DNA of 64,000 nt from Pristionchus mayeri (lineage: Eukaryota; Nematoda; Chromadorea; Rhabditida; Neodiplogasteridae), in NCBI GenBank assembly GCA_036245805.1, contig BTRK01000006.1:18136365-18200364 (forward strand), given 5' to 3'. This document shows, one piece after another, positions 1 through 12,400 of the stretch; position 1 is the stretch's first letter; each line of letters opens with the position of its first letter. The notes below the pieces were generated by a model. It was not told where the DNA came from and ran no database searches. It saw only the letters and a list, made by a program, of their open reading frames with translations. A program made the translations under genes and the position numbers.

Positions 1-47
1 TTAATTAGTATTAATTAATTAGTTAAATAAATGTACATATATATCAG

Positions 48-1173
48 GCGGCGTGTCTGGGTGCGCTCGTCGCTCAGCTCTGCGCCTTCTACACAGTTGA
101 CTCCATCATTCTCTGCGTAAGATTCACTCATTTTCTCAAATAGCAAACACGTCAGAACAAGTCTCTGTTTCACTCGCATGTAATGGAAAGAAACCTCATT
201 ATTTTAACTTTTTCCGTTTTCTCAAGTTTGATCTTTGATCTCTCCCCTCTCAGGTCGCTCTCCTCGTCGTTTCCGTCGCATCGATCGCTGCCTTTTCGAT
301 CCAGACCAAATTCGACATGAGACAGTACGACCGTTTCCTTTACTTGTGGTCATCTTTCTGCTGAATCCATTCTTTAATTTGATGTCAATTGGTACTAATA
401 TTTGATCTCTAATCTTTGATCTTTGCAGATGCGCGGGAGTCGTCATTCTGCTGACGATGTACCTCTTCTGGATCGGAATCTTCTCCTTCGGATACATGTG
501 GTGGTGCGTGCATTTGATACTACGTGAAAAAAAGAAAATTATTGAGCAATAGCTGATTTGAGTTAGAAAATGTATCAAGAATGATCGCGTGTTGCTCGGT
601 GGTCCATTCCTTTTGATCATCAGAGTGCTTCATTCAGGAAAATTGTGATCGAATTAGTTGCGGCATCATCTGTAATCCGTGCGAGAATAAAACTGTACTC
701 TAACTGATATGTTATCTTTTTTCAGGTGGTACGGAGCTCGGTGGTACTACATGCTGTACTCCGTGATTGCCTGCACGCTCTTCATGATCTACCTCGCGAT
801 CGATATTCAGGTAGATCAATTGTGGTTGCTGTCTGATTATTGAAGAGCAGCATGAAAGGCTTCTGCTGCAGCTGAATTTGAGCTGCTCTCGACTCACTCT
901 ATAATTAACGGCATTCCACAGAAGAAGGGATGAGAGAAATAGAGACAACCCTCTCTCATGTACAATACTCCTACAAAAAGCGTGGTTAACGACGCATTAA
1001 TCATTATCTAATTAGCTAATTAATCAATTTTCTCTCCTCAGCTGATCATGGGTGGTCGTCGCAAGTTCGCCATTTCCCCCGAAGAGTACGTCTACGCCGC
1101 AGTGCAGATCTTCATCGACGTCGTCTACATCTTCATCTACCTCCTCCAGATCCTTGGAGTCGTCAAGAACTGA
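48..1173 (+). CDS. TMBIM/Lifeguard (GRINA-type) multi-pass membrane protein, 5' partial
   Basis: Five phase-consistent exons (48-116, 254-324, 429-503, 726-810, 1042-1173) give the last 143 residues; earlier exons lie off the left edge. The protein is strongly hydrophobic with repeated membrane segments, carries QTKFDM before a further membrane span, and ends with a block containing ISPEEYVYAAVQIFIDVVYI, the C-terminal signature of the Transmembrane BAX Inhibitor Motif (Lifeguard/GRINA) family (SPEEYVFAAL in vertebrates). Members are ER/Golgi-type membrane proteins implicated in calcium leak and suppression of cell death; that role is family knowledge, not shown here. The stop is TGA at 1171-1173. 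Introns carry TGATCTTTGATCT-type words (223-245, 408-426). The nearest C. elegans relative is probably xbx-6, but I cannot confirm orthology. Confidence 0.9.
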
Positions 1174-1767
1174 TAACGACAACATTGAGGATGACGTCTC
1201 TGTGACCTACCTAGTTCTCCTCTGATTCCAATACTTCATGTTGTACATCCTCCGTGCCATGCAACCACCAACATTCCACTGTACTCCGACTATGATCTGG
1301 CCTAATGAATATTTTTTTCAAATATATCTTCCGAAATTTGTCTCTCCATATTTAAAGGACGCTATCAACCCCATTGTGACCTCCCAGAGAACTCCTTATT
1401 TCTCACACAAAGGATTTTGCAATTGCTCTAGACTGTTTGAACGATGAGAGATGTGAACAATGAGGAGAGTCGTGTGCGATTCTAAAGATTTTACAGCCCA
1501 CTATATGATAATGTACTGCTATTTGTTCCCTCAAAATACGTGAGCCAATACAAATTTTTAGGCACGTGTGGAAATTTCAAATTTGGCAAAACATGAATGT
1601 TCCGGAAACTCAAAAAGCATCAGGCGATTGGAACATATGCTTATATTGACCAAGTAAACCCCCTAGTATACTCTATTGAGAAAGCACGAGATCTTTAACG
1701 AAAAGGATTTTAGGTGGGCTCAAACATCATGGTCCAAATCTAACATTACTTTCTCACCAACCTATTA
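1174..1767. other. Intergenic; nothing recognised
   Basis: AT-rich 3' flank of the TMBIM gene. A 69-codon open frame at 1238-1447 has no splice context, no family resemblance and no codon bias I would trust. I see no RNA gene here. Confidence 0.5.
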
Positions 1768-2779
1768 TAATATGAGACCGTTTGCCTAAGAACCGAACAA
1801 CGGTTGGCACAGCAAAAAAAGTCGATTCTCTGATTTCGTGTCAATTGGGGTTTTCGAGGGTGCTGATGACGATATGCATATTTGTTTTGCACATGGACCA
1901 TCCGTTGGCTCCAGATGACGTTGCGTTGAATTCACATTTTCTTTCCATTGCTCTTTAGTGCGCTAAAATTAGTCGAACAAGTTTTCTGGGGTAGAATTTT
2001 ATGAGGAACACGCCTGTCTAGTTCATTTATTATGATTTTGTAATTAAAAAATTTAAAATTAAACTTTTCGCTTCCTCAATCCCGAGCTTAGCAAATACAT
2101 GGGTAGAACCGCAGTGGCGAGAGGATTCCAAATCTATAATTTTATCTAATTGCGACATCAAACTTTTGAGAGAACTTAATAATTGTGCACTCGAAACAGC
2201 TGAGAACGCGTCGATGGATCATTCAAAGGAGCGAAACTGCCAGGGGGTTTGCGAGTGAGGCAGAGGAGGGGACTGCCAGAGGGTCTGAGGTCAAATGAAG
2301 GAGGAAGATCGGACGAAAACACGCCAAATTAGGTGCAAACGGATCTCAATTTGCAAAATTTCTCAAAAGTTTGATGTCGCAATTAGATAAAATTATAGAT
2401 TTGGAATCCTCTCGCCACTGCGGTTCTACCCATGTATTTGCTAAGCTCGGGATTGAGGCAGCGAAAAGTTGCATTTTTAATTTTTTAATTACAAAGTCAT
2501 AATAAATGAACTAGACAGGCGTGTTCGTCATAAAATTCTACCCCAGAAAACTTGTTCGACTAATTTTAGCGCACTAAAGAGCTATGGAAAGCATGAAAAT
2601 GTAAATTCGACGCAACGTCATCTGGAGCCAACGGATGGTCCATGTGCAAAACGAATATACCTATCGTCATCAGCACCCTCGAAAACCCCAATTGACACGA
2701 AATCAGAGAATCGACTTTTTTTGCTGTGCCAAACCTCGTTCAATTTGCTCGATTTTTAGGCAAACGCTCTCACATATTG
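1768..2779. repeat. Foldback (long inverted repeat) element, family A
   Basis: Two arms of roughly 500 bp read as near reverse complements around a centre near 2269. For example, 1833-1880 pairs with 2660-2715, and 2127-2173 with 2365-2411. Outer ends read ATGAGACCGTTTGCCTAA and TTAGGCAAACGCTCTCA. No coding capacity is visible. The same end sequence (CCGTTTGC...) and internal words recur in the element at 24875-25900, so this is a family rather than a single palindrome. Ends are placed to within about 10 bp. Confidence 0.85.
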
Positions 2780-2919
2780 TCCCCAACCACACGCTCGCCC
2801 GAGCTTAAAATTAAACTTCAAGGCCTTATCCCACCCCCATCCTGCTGGTGAATAAAGTATAAGTATAAGGAATACAGAACGCACGACTGCTTCGATTCGT
2901 TAACTGTGCGTGATTTGTA

Positions 2920-3710
2920 CAGTCCGGTCAGATCCCTACATGAAAACGGGACACCCCGGGTGTCCCCGGGTGTCCCCCCGTGTCCCCCCGCCATTTTTCG
3001 GCTCGGGCAGAGAAAGAACTAATTCGAATTTTCGGTTTTCAGACGCAGGGGGTCCTTCCCGATCGATTGGCATACAATTCATAAATTCATAAATTTGCTA
3101 TTTATCGTAATTTAATTTTGAAACTAAAGATAATTAATTTGACACACCCGGAACTACAGTAGTTAATTTGATATTCACCGGTCCGGCTCTGAGACTCGAT
3201 TTCTGCGTGCTTGCAGTTTGCTGCCACGTTTTCGTTCGTTTTTGCTTTCAAATTAGCTAATTTTGTATTTCAAAACCTTCGCCTGATTGAATACGTTGAT
3301 TCTAGAGCGGTTACAGCCTCTCGTCGATTATCGGCAGCCCTGTTTTGGAAATGCTTGATTTTCTGCTCATTTTCTATGGATTCTAGTCACTTTTCCTTCG
3401 ATTTTAGAGCTTCTTTTGTTATAAATTTAGGCTTATTATTGTTTCTGCAGGTCGCCCTTACTGCGACACGCCCCTGGAGTCTGGGGCGTCATGAGCGACT
3501 CTTCTCTGCTAGTCAGGTCCGACTTTTTTCCATTTTCTTTTCTATTTTCTATGCGGTGTCGGCTTGTGGTTTCCTTTTTTAAGGACCTCTGCTTGCATCA
3601 CAAGGGAAGGAACAAGAATTTATATACAACGATGCATCAACGGAAACTTCTTAACGGTCAGGTATTTTTGTATTTACAAAGTGATAGGGTAAACTTCTGA
3701 ATTAGGCTAG
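2920..3710 (+). repeat. Left TIR of the 4.21-kb element
   Basis: Pairs with 6340-7129 along its whole length; the inner end reads GGCTAG here and CTAGCC in the partner. It contains a 123-codon open frame (3211-3582) that is preserved in the other arm simply because the arms are copies. Confidence 0.9.
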
Positions 3711-3730
3711 TATCAACAACAAAATAATAG

Positions 3731-4621
3731 CTACTGGAGGTTATGATCTTTCCATTTATCTACAATGGGGCCTCCACCGCACCCATAAACTAACTGAACA
3801 TTCTCTTTTACGTGATTAATATATTTGATGCATTTCTCCTTAGTCAATTGGAACTCCCAGTAGTGAAGGATGGCTTCCTTTAGCTCCTCTAGAGTAGTTG
3901 GCTTGCGGTTGATTCGAATCCACTCCTTCATGTCCCTCCATACAAACTCGATTGGGTTTATGTCGGGGGAGGAAGGAGGCCACGGGGACACGGTGAAAAA
4001 CGGAACCTTGCTGAAATAGCTCACTTAAATTGCGTAGAATATTTATAAAACGCACATGATAGGAACAGTTTTAAGATGCATCATTTTTTTCAGTTCTCGG
4101 ACGATTCCTCTCTTCACGGCGACGCCGAATCGAGAAGATAGAAGGGAGACAATCTATTTGAGTCATTTATTTGTGTTGCGAGCCACTATTTTCTGTTGAA
4201 ATAGTCCGATATCTTGAATAATTTACTCTTTTTTTCACTTGTTCAAGATACTTCTTTCGAGAAAATAGTGGCTTAATCTTTGCGAATTGTAAAATATTTC
4301 CACCATTTGTTCGGAGCGCCTCTTGTCCTCCATGTACAATGTTTTGACCATTACTCCAACATCTTGTGTTGTGTCTCCGAGAACGTAGGAACTGTTTAGC
4401 AAAAGTTTTAGGTAATAGTGATCGTGTAGGAACTAAATTGTGTACCTATACTTTTTCTCCGCAATTGTCTTCACGAGCTCCTTGTAGTATCTTAGCACGG
4501 ATGGATAAAACACATTAATTTTCTTCACATTTCTCAAATGAATAAAGGCTTGATGTGCGGATTGGCCTAGATTTTTCTGCAGTCGAAGCTCTACCTGAGC
4601 ATGCTCAGAGAGTCGAGTCAT
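3731..4621 (-). pseudogene. Tc1/mariner-superfamily transposase, fragmentary exons
   Basis: The 3' block (3731-4024) encodes WPPSSPDINPIEFVWRDMKE, the region around the third catalytic acidic residue in IS630/Tc1/mariner DDE/D transposases. It runs to a stop just inside the left TIR. The 5' block (4433-4621, ATG at 4621) has the spacing of a mariner-type helix-turn-helix (AHQAFIHLRNV). Coding-like frames lie between (about 4080-4140 and 4200-4385). I could not find a continuous catalytic core with the first two acidic residues, so the gene may be degenerate or have introns I did not resolve. It lies between the two TIRs, as expected for the element's own transposase. Confidence 0.65.
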
Positions 4622-4935
4622 CTGAAAGTGAATAAAGCAAGTGAAAATAGGGAAAACGGATTACCGTCACGGTGCGATGGCTGCGATGAAAATCAATGAA
4701 AATATAAAGAGAACAAAAGCATGGGATGCTACGCACTTATTCCGCAGATATTTCACAATTCAGACCACACACGGTGCAGTTTTTTATTTTGTTCAAATGT
4801 ATTTTGCACAATTCGATCATGGTTGTTGTGAATCTGTTGCTCTTATTCCCGCTGATGTATTCCTTTATTCATCAGATGGCATTCGTGTTGGGTAAATGTC
4901 TCACTGTCGAGAGATTCGACATCTTTCCATCGAGA

Positions 4936-6170
4936 ATGGTCACAAAGGGAAAGAAGAAGATGGAAGAGATCGTCACATACAGAATGGATGGGGGAGTGGA
5001 AGTGGAGAGTCATCTACCACATGGGAACAAAAGGGCAATGTAAAGCAGCCATGAAGAGAATCACCAATCGTTAGTTTGATCAAACCTCGATTAATCTTCC
5101 GGAATTTAGTTGCTGGAAATGAAGACGAAGAGGAGGATGAGGGTGACATTGACATGGAGATGGAGCAGATCGAGGAATACATGAAGATGGGAAGGGGAAT
5201 GAGAGAGAAAAGTAAAGTCCACAGGAACATACCAACGGTGTTGCTTTCTCATAGGAGCACTATTCGAGCTGAGAGTGAAGGAAGAGCCATTGGACGAACA
5301 ATCTTCGAGCAAGGCCACCGCTCGCATTCCTACTCGTCCCAGTATTTTACATTTCTACTCATAAATATCCGCTTACAGAGGGAATTCTAGATAAAAGACT
5401 ATCGCATCCAATAGGAGGAATAGTGTGCCTCCTATGAAATTATCGGCACCAGCCCTTCCTACTCCAATCACACAACAGAGGTGAATCGGAAACAGTTAAG
5501 ATAATTAATAAAAATAGCGTTTTATCCGCACCATAGTACAACACAATCGATTGTAGAAAGGGATTCCTCCCTCACTTCTCCTCTCCTCTCTCTGTGGTCT
5601 CTCCGATCGTGCAGCCAACTGCAATTCCTTCCGCTTCGCATATTGAGGTTTATAAACCAATGAATAAGTTCAGGATATAAATTTAGCTACGGGATTTGCT
5701 CAATAAAGTGATCAAGAAACAGGAGGACCAGGATCAATTAATGAAGACTATCTATGATAATATGGCAGTGAAGACACCGTCTTCATATAAGTAATAGTTT
5801 TAGAATCCAGATTCATATGAATTGTAAAAGCTATCAAAACTATAGACAACGGACCTGAGTTCATGGCAGCAGAGGAAGTCAATCAATTGGCTGAGTCCAA
5901 CCCCTCTGATTCCTCCTTCATTCGTGTCCTACTTGATACCGTTTGCCTTCCGAGTGAGACTGGAAAGAAGGCGCAGGAAAGGGATCGCATAAGGACTCGA
6001 TTCGCTCAAGAAGTCGGCAGATTTGTCTTACATTTTTAGTTTACATTTTTAGCAATACCGTAAACTTCGCCATCCTACTAACCCGAGACAGTGCACTACC
6101 GACTGGAATAGATTCGTGTCCAGGTTCGTTATGCAGACTCAAAAGGTTATTACAAAAGAGGATGCTAAGG
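4936..6170 (+). CDS. Second, unrecognised coding-like gene carried inside the long-TIR element
   Basis: Plus-strand blocks with coding character lie opposite the transposase strand. They are 4936-5040 (ATG at 4936, basic KGKKKMEE), 5110-5341 (acidic run NEDEEEDEGDIDMEMEQ, then Arg/Ser-rich), 5691-5790 (amphipathic, Gln/Lys/Asp-rich, coiled-coil-like), 5863-6020 (ATG-led block with AEEVNQLAESNPSDSSF and a basic RDRIRTRFAQE stretch) and 6053-6170 (KLRHPTNPR, WNRFVSRF). Some are bordered by plausible AG/GT sites, but the splice phases do not all close, so no single model is offered. I do not recognise the family. The basic and acidic segments suggest a nucleic-acid-associated accessory protein, which is inference only. 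Confidence 0.4.
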
Positions 6171-6339
6171 TACAACTACAATAATCTGACAAGAAGAGTT
6201 CAATCTTCAACATACACTTTCCCTCAAAACGAAGACTCAAAACGAAGACAATGGTTAACGATGAATAACACGTTAACTCCATTTCTGAAGTTATTCCCGT
6301 TAAATTATACAAATTTACAATAATAGAAGTTCTTTGAAA

Positions 6340-7129
6340 CTAGCCTAAATCAGAAGTTTACCCCATCACTTTGTAAATACAAAAATACCTGACCGTTAGA
6401 AGTTTCCGTTGATGCATCGTTGTATATAAATTCTTGTTCCTTCCCTTGTGATGCAAGCAGAGGTCCTTAAAAAAGGAAACCACAAGCCGACACCGCATAG
6501 AAAATAGAAAAGAAAATGGAAAAAAGTCGGACCTGACTAGCAGAGAAGAGTCGCTCATGACGCCCCAGACTCCAGGGGCGTGTCGCAGTAAGGGCGACCT
6601 GCAGAAACAATAATAAGCCTAAATTTATAACAAAAGAAGCTCTAAAATCGAAGGAAAAGTGACTAGAATCCATAGAAAATGAGCAGAAAATCAAGCATTT
6701 CCAAAACAGGGCTGCCGATAATCGACGAGAGGCTGTAACCGCTCTAGAATCAACGTATTCAATCAGGCGAAGGTTTTGAAATACAAAATTAGCTAATTTG
6801 AAAGCAAAAACGAACGAAAACGTGGCAGCAAACTGCAAGCACGCAGAAATCGAGTCTCAGAGCCGGACCGGTGAATATCAAATTAACTACTGTAGTTCCG
6901 GGTGTGTCAAATTAATTATCTTTAGTTTCAAAATTAAATTACGATAAATAGCAAATTTATGAATTTATGAATTGTATGCCAATCGATCGGGAAGGACCCC
7001 CTGCGTCTGAAAACCGAAAATTCGAATTAGTTCTTTCTCTGCCCGAGCCGAAAAATGGCGGGGGGACACGGGGGGACACCCGGGGACACCCGGGGTGTCC
7101 CGTTTTCATGTAGGGATCTGACCGGACTG
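6340..7129 (-). repeat. Right TIR of the 4.21-kb element
   Basis: Reverse complement of 2920-3710 with only scattered differences and small indels (for example near 6358-6400). Confidence 0.9.
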
Positions 7130-7271
7130 TATAAATCGGGCGGGAAGTACCCATTCATCATCCCTTTCTGCGTCCTTCTCACATTTTCCTCTGTATTACG
7201 TATGCCCAATACAACTGTTCAGTCTGTCTTCGAATTTTACTTCAGATTTTAAAAATTATCTTATCTTTAAG

Positions 7272-8469
7272 ATGCACCTTCTCAGCCTTCCGAACGAGAT
7301 TCTGACAATGGTTATTCGAAAACTCGACATGAATGATCGGACGAGTGTTCGAGGGATTAATGATCGTCTCAGAGGAATCGAATTGAAAGCAGGACATCGT
7401 CACATCAAACGCATTGCTATGTTTGAAGTAAGTGATATCAATCTACAAATTAAATAGAGCTGCAAAAGTGTAATTGTCAAATGTGCCTTGAACTATGAGG
7501 TGTAATAAATTGGATCATAACACCTTTCAGGGCGGCAGTATGGTTTGGCCCTATGAAACTGATTTGCGATACGAATTTCTGAAAGACCTCTCAGACCTAG
7601 AATTGGCTGACTATTTCAGCAATGTAAACACCTCAAAACTCGCAATATCGGTAAGCGAAGTTTAATAAAATCGGTTATTTGGAAAACAAATCAAAATTTC
7701 AAATAGTCTAGTCTCAAAAGTATAGATACATTATCAGGGCATAGATGGTAAGGAAGAGACGAGGCTTGCGAATGTTTTGAAAAGTGTCAAATTTCAAAAT
7801 TTAGAAATTGAGGATATCTATTCAAGCAGGTAACACGTTGGTTGGAGAAGATATAAAATGATATTTTTGTCAGTTTCATATGCGATCTTGTTAGAAACTA
7901 TGACAACATTGACAAAGTAGAAATTGCTTGGACAAATATCAACAGGGAAATTGATGGTTATGAGCAAGCACTTTTTGCCCTCCCACCCATGATGAAGTGT
8001 AATATCAAATCACAGGTAATTATTTTGATGGATGTTTCTAAAAAAATGAATAAATTTGGTATTCAGAGTGAATTTATCGACGATAAGATCTTCATTGACC
8101 TCGTGAACAAAACAAGCTGTGAACTCGATATCTCGGACTCAACAACTACTATCACTGCGCTTGGATTAAAGACAGCTTTCCAAGTGATGAAAATTGCAAT
8201 TTTGCTTTCAAATCAGACAATATTTTTAGACAATTTGCAAATCTCGTTTGAAAAAAATAATAGTAATTTGTAAAGCATCCAACACTGATCTTTCGAATTT
8301 TATCGGTAGATTGGACAACACTGAATTCAGTGTGAACAAAGATCGAATTTTCGATTGCGATGGGAGTATCGAGCATCGCAAATCGCGAGCAATTCTTTAC
8401 TGTTCATGGTACCCCGTCGTTTATGGCCAATACTACATTGAAATGAGAACTCCAGCTCGATATGATTGA
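7272..8469 (+). CDS. Divergent F-box-like protein, 288 residues
   Basis: Six exons with matching phases (7272-7427, 7531-7650, 7738-7829, 7874-8015, 8067-8183, 8230-8469) encode 288 residues. The first ~50 residues have the F-box pattern: LLSLPNEILTMVIRKLD followed by a basic amphipathic helix, with ATG at 7272 three residues before it. F-box proteins link substrates to SCF ubiquitin ligases, and nematodes carry large fast-evolving families; the substrate is unknown. The C-terminal exon ends in YCSWYPVVYGQYYIE, a segment repeated in a broken copy at 17766-17900. The 4.21-kb transposon ends 142 bp upstream. The remaining domains (perhaps FTH/FBA-like) are not recognised with certainty. Confidence 0.7.
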
Positions 8470-9060
8470 TAATTTATGGTCCAATATCGTTTCGTTATTC
8501 GATAAATACATGATATCGAAAAATTATTAGCCGCTCTTTGACCTACCGGAGCATTCAGTATTTCGCGTCGCACCAACCAAGATTTTGCAAGTGCAGTCAA
8601 CTGATGAGAGAGTGTGAAGATTGAGGAGAATCAAGGGCGATTACTTCTTCAATTCAGAGTATCTCACAAGAGGGATCCTTTATTTTAATAGTGCATAAAG
8701 TGCTCAAAAAATGCAAGAAGTGCGTTACGATTACATTAATTAAAGACGATTCTTCGCTGATGAACTTTTTGGTTTTGACCCTCTCTTGTCCCATCAGAAA
8801 ATTACTCATAATTAATAATAACATTGATAAGACAAATCTCATCAAAACATTTTACAACAATATGTTTATTGTTGCTCAGAAATAATTACTTATTGTTAGA
8901 GGAATTAGCGGGACGGTCGTGGGCTAGGAGAGGGGATTCGGTGCAAGAGGAGGGACTATATCACGCGTCTCGCGTAAGGTTCGACTAAATACAGACTGGA
9001 AAAGTCGAAATTGAGCTCAACCCTCATCTATGCTGTGCACGGTCAAGAGTGGCCGAGGTA
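8470..9060 (+). other. 3' flank of the F-box-like gene, one copy of a segmental duplication
   Basis: No gene seen. Bases about 8485-8880 match 18955-19430 closely, for example the shared words GCCGCTCTTTGACCTACCGG and CGTCGCACCAACCAAGATTT. Together with the duplicated final exon this defines a segmental duplication spanning the 602-bp array. Confidence 0.8.
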
Positions 9061-9270
9061 GAGGAAGTAACACGCTGGTTTGGGAAGGAAGAAGTACGCA
9101 GCAGAAAGGCTCTAGACTGATTGTGGTTCTCGACATCATTGGTCATAGATCATATCGAGCATGAGAGCTACGCTAATGTTTTTATATGAATTCCAGTTTT
9201 TCTCAGCAAATGGAAAAAGTTCAAAAATTCTATTTTTCATTTATTTGATGTAGCAGCGTCTTAATGAAAA
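9060..9270 (+). repeat. Diverged, inverted partial copy of the 602-bp unit
   Basis: On the plus strand this matches the minus strand of the array unit: CGACATCATTGGTCATAGAT, then AAATGGAAAAAGTTCAAAAA. It is more diverged than array members and carries frame breaks. It could mark the ancestral single-copy gene fragment or an inversion at the array edge. Confidence 0.7.
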
Positions 9271-9433
9271 TATAGAACGAATTTTGGCTGTTGATCCCGG
9301 AACTTTTATTGATCTGATTTTTTGTATAGTAGGATCTCACTCATTTCGTTGAATTGAGATTTTACCAAAATTCACTTAGCTGTTGACTTTGCTTGCAAAG
9401 ACAGCGCCACCTTCCCACGGAAGGTGGACCTTC

Positions 9434-12400
9434 TACTTGGATCGGTGACGGCGGAATCCTGGGAGTTTCGAGCATTTTGTTCTTTTATAAATCTTGTATA
9501 AACATTCTTCTGATCGCTGGACAGCAGCAGCTGATGTTTTGCAGCTTTTTTCGTCAAGCGATCATGTGTAACGACCATAAAAGCATATCATAGACATTGG
9601 AGAAGCACCACTCCTCACCAGATCATGTATGTATTGAAGTATTTTCCCATTTCTGTCGACGACATTTACCTTATTTATGCTCATAAAATCACGAGATTGA
9701 AAGTCCCGAAGGATATCTCCAACCGTTACGGCGCTGCTACAACAAAAAAATTTAAAAAAATACAATTTTTGAACTTTTTCCACTTGCGTAGAAAAACTGG
9801 GATTCATATAAAAAAATTAGCGTAGCTGTCCTGCTCGATATGATCTATGACCAATGATGTCGATAAACATGAAAATTCGTCCCGGAATTCACCTTTTATT
9901 CGGCCAAGACAAGCGCGTCGTTCCCCAAAATATTCCCAGATTTATTGAACTCCTACCATCGTATACGACCATCGCCCGTTGAGAACACTACATCCCGTCC
10001 GATCTGTCAAGTTTTGCAACGGTGGGCCCAGCTAGTACTTGGATCGGTCACGGCGTGGGAATCCTGGGAGTTTCGAGCATTTTGCTCTTTTATAAATCTT
10101 GTATAAACATTCTTCGGATCGCTGGACAGCAGCAGATGATGTTTTGCAGCTTTTTTCGTCAAGCGATCATGTGTAACGGCCATAAAAGCATATCATAGAC
10201 ATTGGAGAAGCACCACTCCTCACCAGATCATGTATGTATTGAAGTATTTTCCTATTTCTGTCAACGACATTTACCTTATTTATGCTCATAAAATCACGAG
10301 ATTGAAAGTCCCGAAGAATATCTCCAACCGTTACGGCGTTGATACAACAAAAAAATTTAAAAAATACAATTTTTGAACTTTTACCACTTGCGTAGAAAAA
10401 CTGGGATTCATATAAAAAATTAGCGTAGCTGTCCTGCTCGATATGATCTATGACCAATGATGTCGATAAATATGAAAATTCGTCCCGGAATTCACTTTTT
10501 ATTCGGCCAAGACAAGCGCGTCGTTCCCCAAAATATTCCCAAATTTCTCGAACTCCTACCATCGTATACGTCCATAGCCCGTTGAGAACACGACATCCCG
10601 TCCGATCTGTCAAGTTTTGCAACGGTGGGCCCAGCTAGTACTTGGATCGGTCACGGCGTGGGAATCCTGGGAGTTTCGAGCATGTTGCTCTTTTATAAAT
10701 CTTGTATAAACATTCTTCTGATCGCTGGACAGCAGCAGATGATGTTTTGCAGCTTTTTTCGACAAGCGATCATGTGTAACGGCCATAAAAGCATATCATA
10801 GACATTGGAGAAGCACCACTCCTCACCAGATCATGTATGTATTGAAGTATTTTCCCATTTCTGTCAACGACATTTACCTTATTTATGCTCATAAAATCAC
10901 GAGATTGAAAGTCCCGAAGGATATCTCCAACCGTTACGGCGCTGCTACAACAAAAAATTTTAAAAATACAATTTTTGAACTTTTTCCACTTGCGTAGAAA
11001 AACTGGGATTCATATAAAAAATTAGCGTAGCTGTCCTGCTCGATATGATCTATGACCAATGATGTCGATAAACATGAGAATTCGTCCCGGAATTCACCTT
11101 TTATTCGGCCAAGACAAGCGCGTCGTTCCCCAAAATATTCCCAGATTTCTTGAACTCCTACCATCGTATACGACCATAGCCCGTTGAGAACACGACATCC
11201 CGTCCGATCTGTCAAGTTTTGCAACGGTGGGCCCAGCTAGTACTTGGATCGGTCACGGCGTGGGAATCCTGGGAGTTTCGAGCATTTTGCTCTTTTATAA
11301 ATCTTGTATAAACATTCTTCTGATCGCTGGACAGCAGCAGATGATGTTTTGCAGCTTTTTTCGTCAAGCGATCATGTGTAACGGCCATAAAAGCATATCA
11401 TAGACATTGGAGAAGCACCACTCCTCACCAGATCATGTATGTATTGAAGTATTTTCCCATTTCTGTCAACGACATTTACCTTATTTATGCTCATAAAATC
11501 ACGAGATTGAAAGTCCCGAAGGATATCTCCAACCGTTACGGCGCTGCTACAACAAAAAATTTTAAAAATACAATTTTTGAACTTTTTCCACTTGCGTAGA
11601 AAAACTGGGATTCATATAAAAAATTAGCGTAGCTGTCCTGCTCGATATGATCTATGACCAATGATGTCGATAAACATGAGAATTCGTCCCGGAATTCACC
11701 TTTTATTCGGCCAAGACAAGCGCGTCGTTCCCCAAAATATTCCCAGATTTCTTGAACTCCTACCATCGTATACGACCATAGCCCGTTGAGAACACGACAT
11801 CCCGTCCGATCTGTCAAGTTTTGCAACGGTGGGCCCAGCTAGTACTTGGATCGGTCACGGCGTGGGAATCCTGGGAGTTTCGAGCATTTTGCTCTTTTAT
11901 AAATCTTGTATAAACATTCTTCTGATCGCTGGACAGCAGCAGATGATGTTTTGCAGCTTTTTTCGTCAAGCGATCATGTGTAACGGCCATAAAAGCATAT
12001 CATAGACATTGGAGAAGCACCACTCCTCACCAGATCATGTATGTATTGAAGTATTTTCCCATTTCTGTCAACGACATTTACCTTATTTATGCTCATAAAA
12101 TCACGAGATTGAAAGTCCCGAAGGATATCTCCAACCGTTACGGCGCTGCTACAACAAAAAATTTTAAAAATACAATTTTTGAACTTTTTCCACTTGCGTA
12201 GAAAAACTGGGATTCATATAAAAAATTAGCGTAGCTGTCCTGCTCGATATGATCTATGACCAATGATGTCGATAAACATGAGAATTCGTCCCGGAATTCA
12301 CCTTTTATTCGGCCAAGACAAGCGCGTCGTTCCCCAAAATATTCCCAGATTTCTTGAACTCCTACCATCGTATACGACCATAGCCCGTTGAGAACACGAC

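Larger units (their letters stand above)
2920..7129. mobile_element. 4.21-kb Tc1/mariner-like DNA transposon with ~790-bp TIRs
   Basis: The element starts CAGTCCGGTCAGATCCCTAC and ends with the exact reverse complement. It is flanked by TA dinucleotides (2918-2919 and 7130-7131), the Tc1/mariner target. The arms 2920-3710 and 6340-7129 are almost identical, including a GC-rich run of GGTGTCCCC repeats next to the ends, which argues for recent transposition. Inside lie minus-strand transposase-like exons (3731-4621) and plus-strand coding-like blocks (4936-6170). The element ends 142 bp upstream of the F-box-like gene start at 7272, so it may supply or disrupt that promoter. TIRs this long are unusual for Tc1 (tens of bp) and exceed those of Tc3. 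Confidence 0.9.

Noticed and set aside
3211..3582. 123-codon ORF inside each TIR of the long-TIR element
   Set aside because: Present twice only because the TIRs are copies; no start context, splice sites or domain.
5863..6170. BEN, MADF or Myb domain in the transposon's plus-strand blocks
   Set aside because: Basic and aromatic residues are suggestive but key spacing is absent, so no domain name is assigned.
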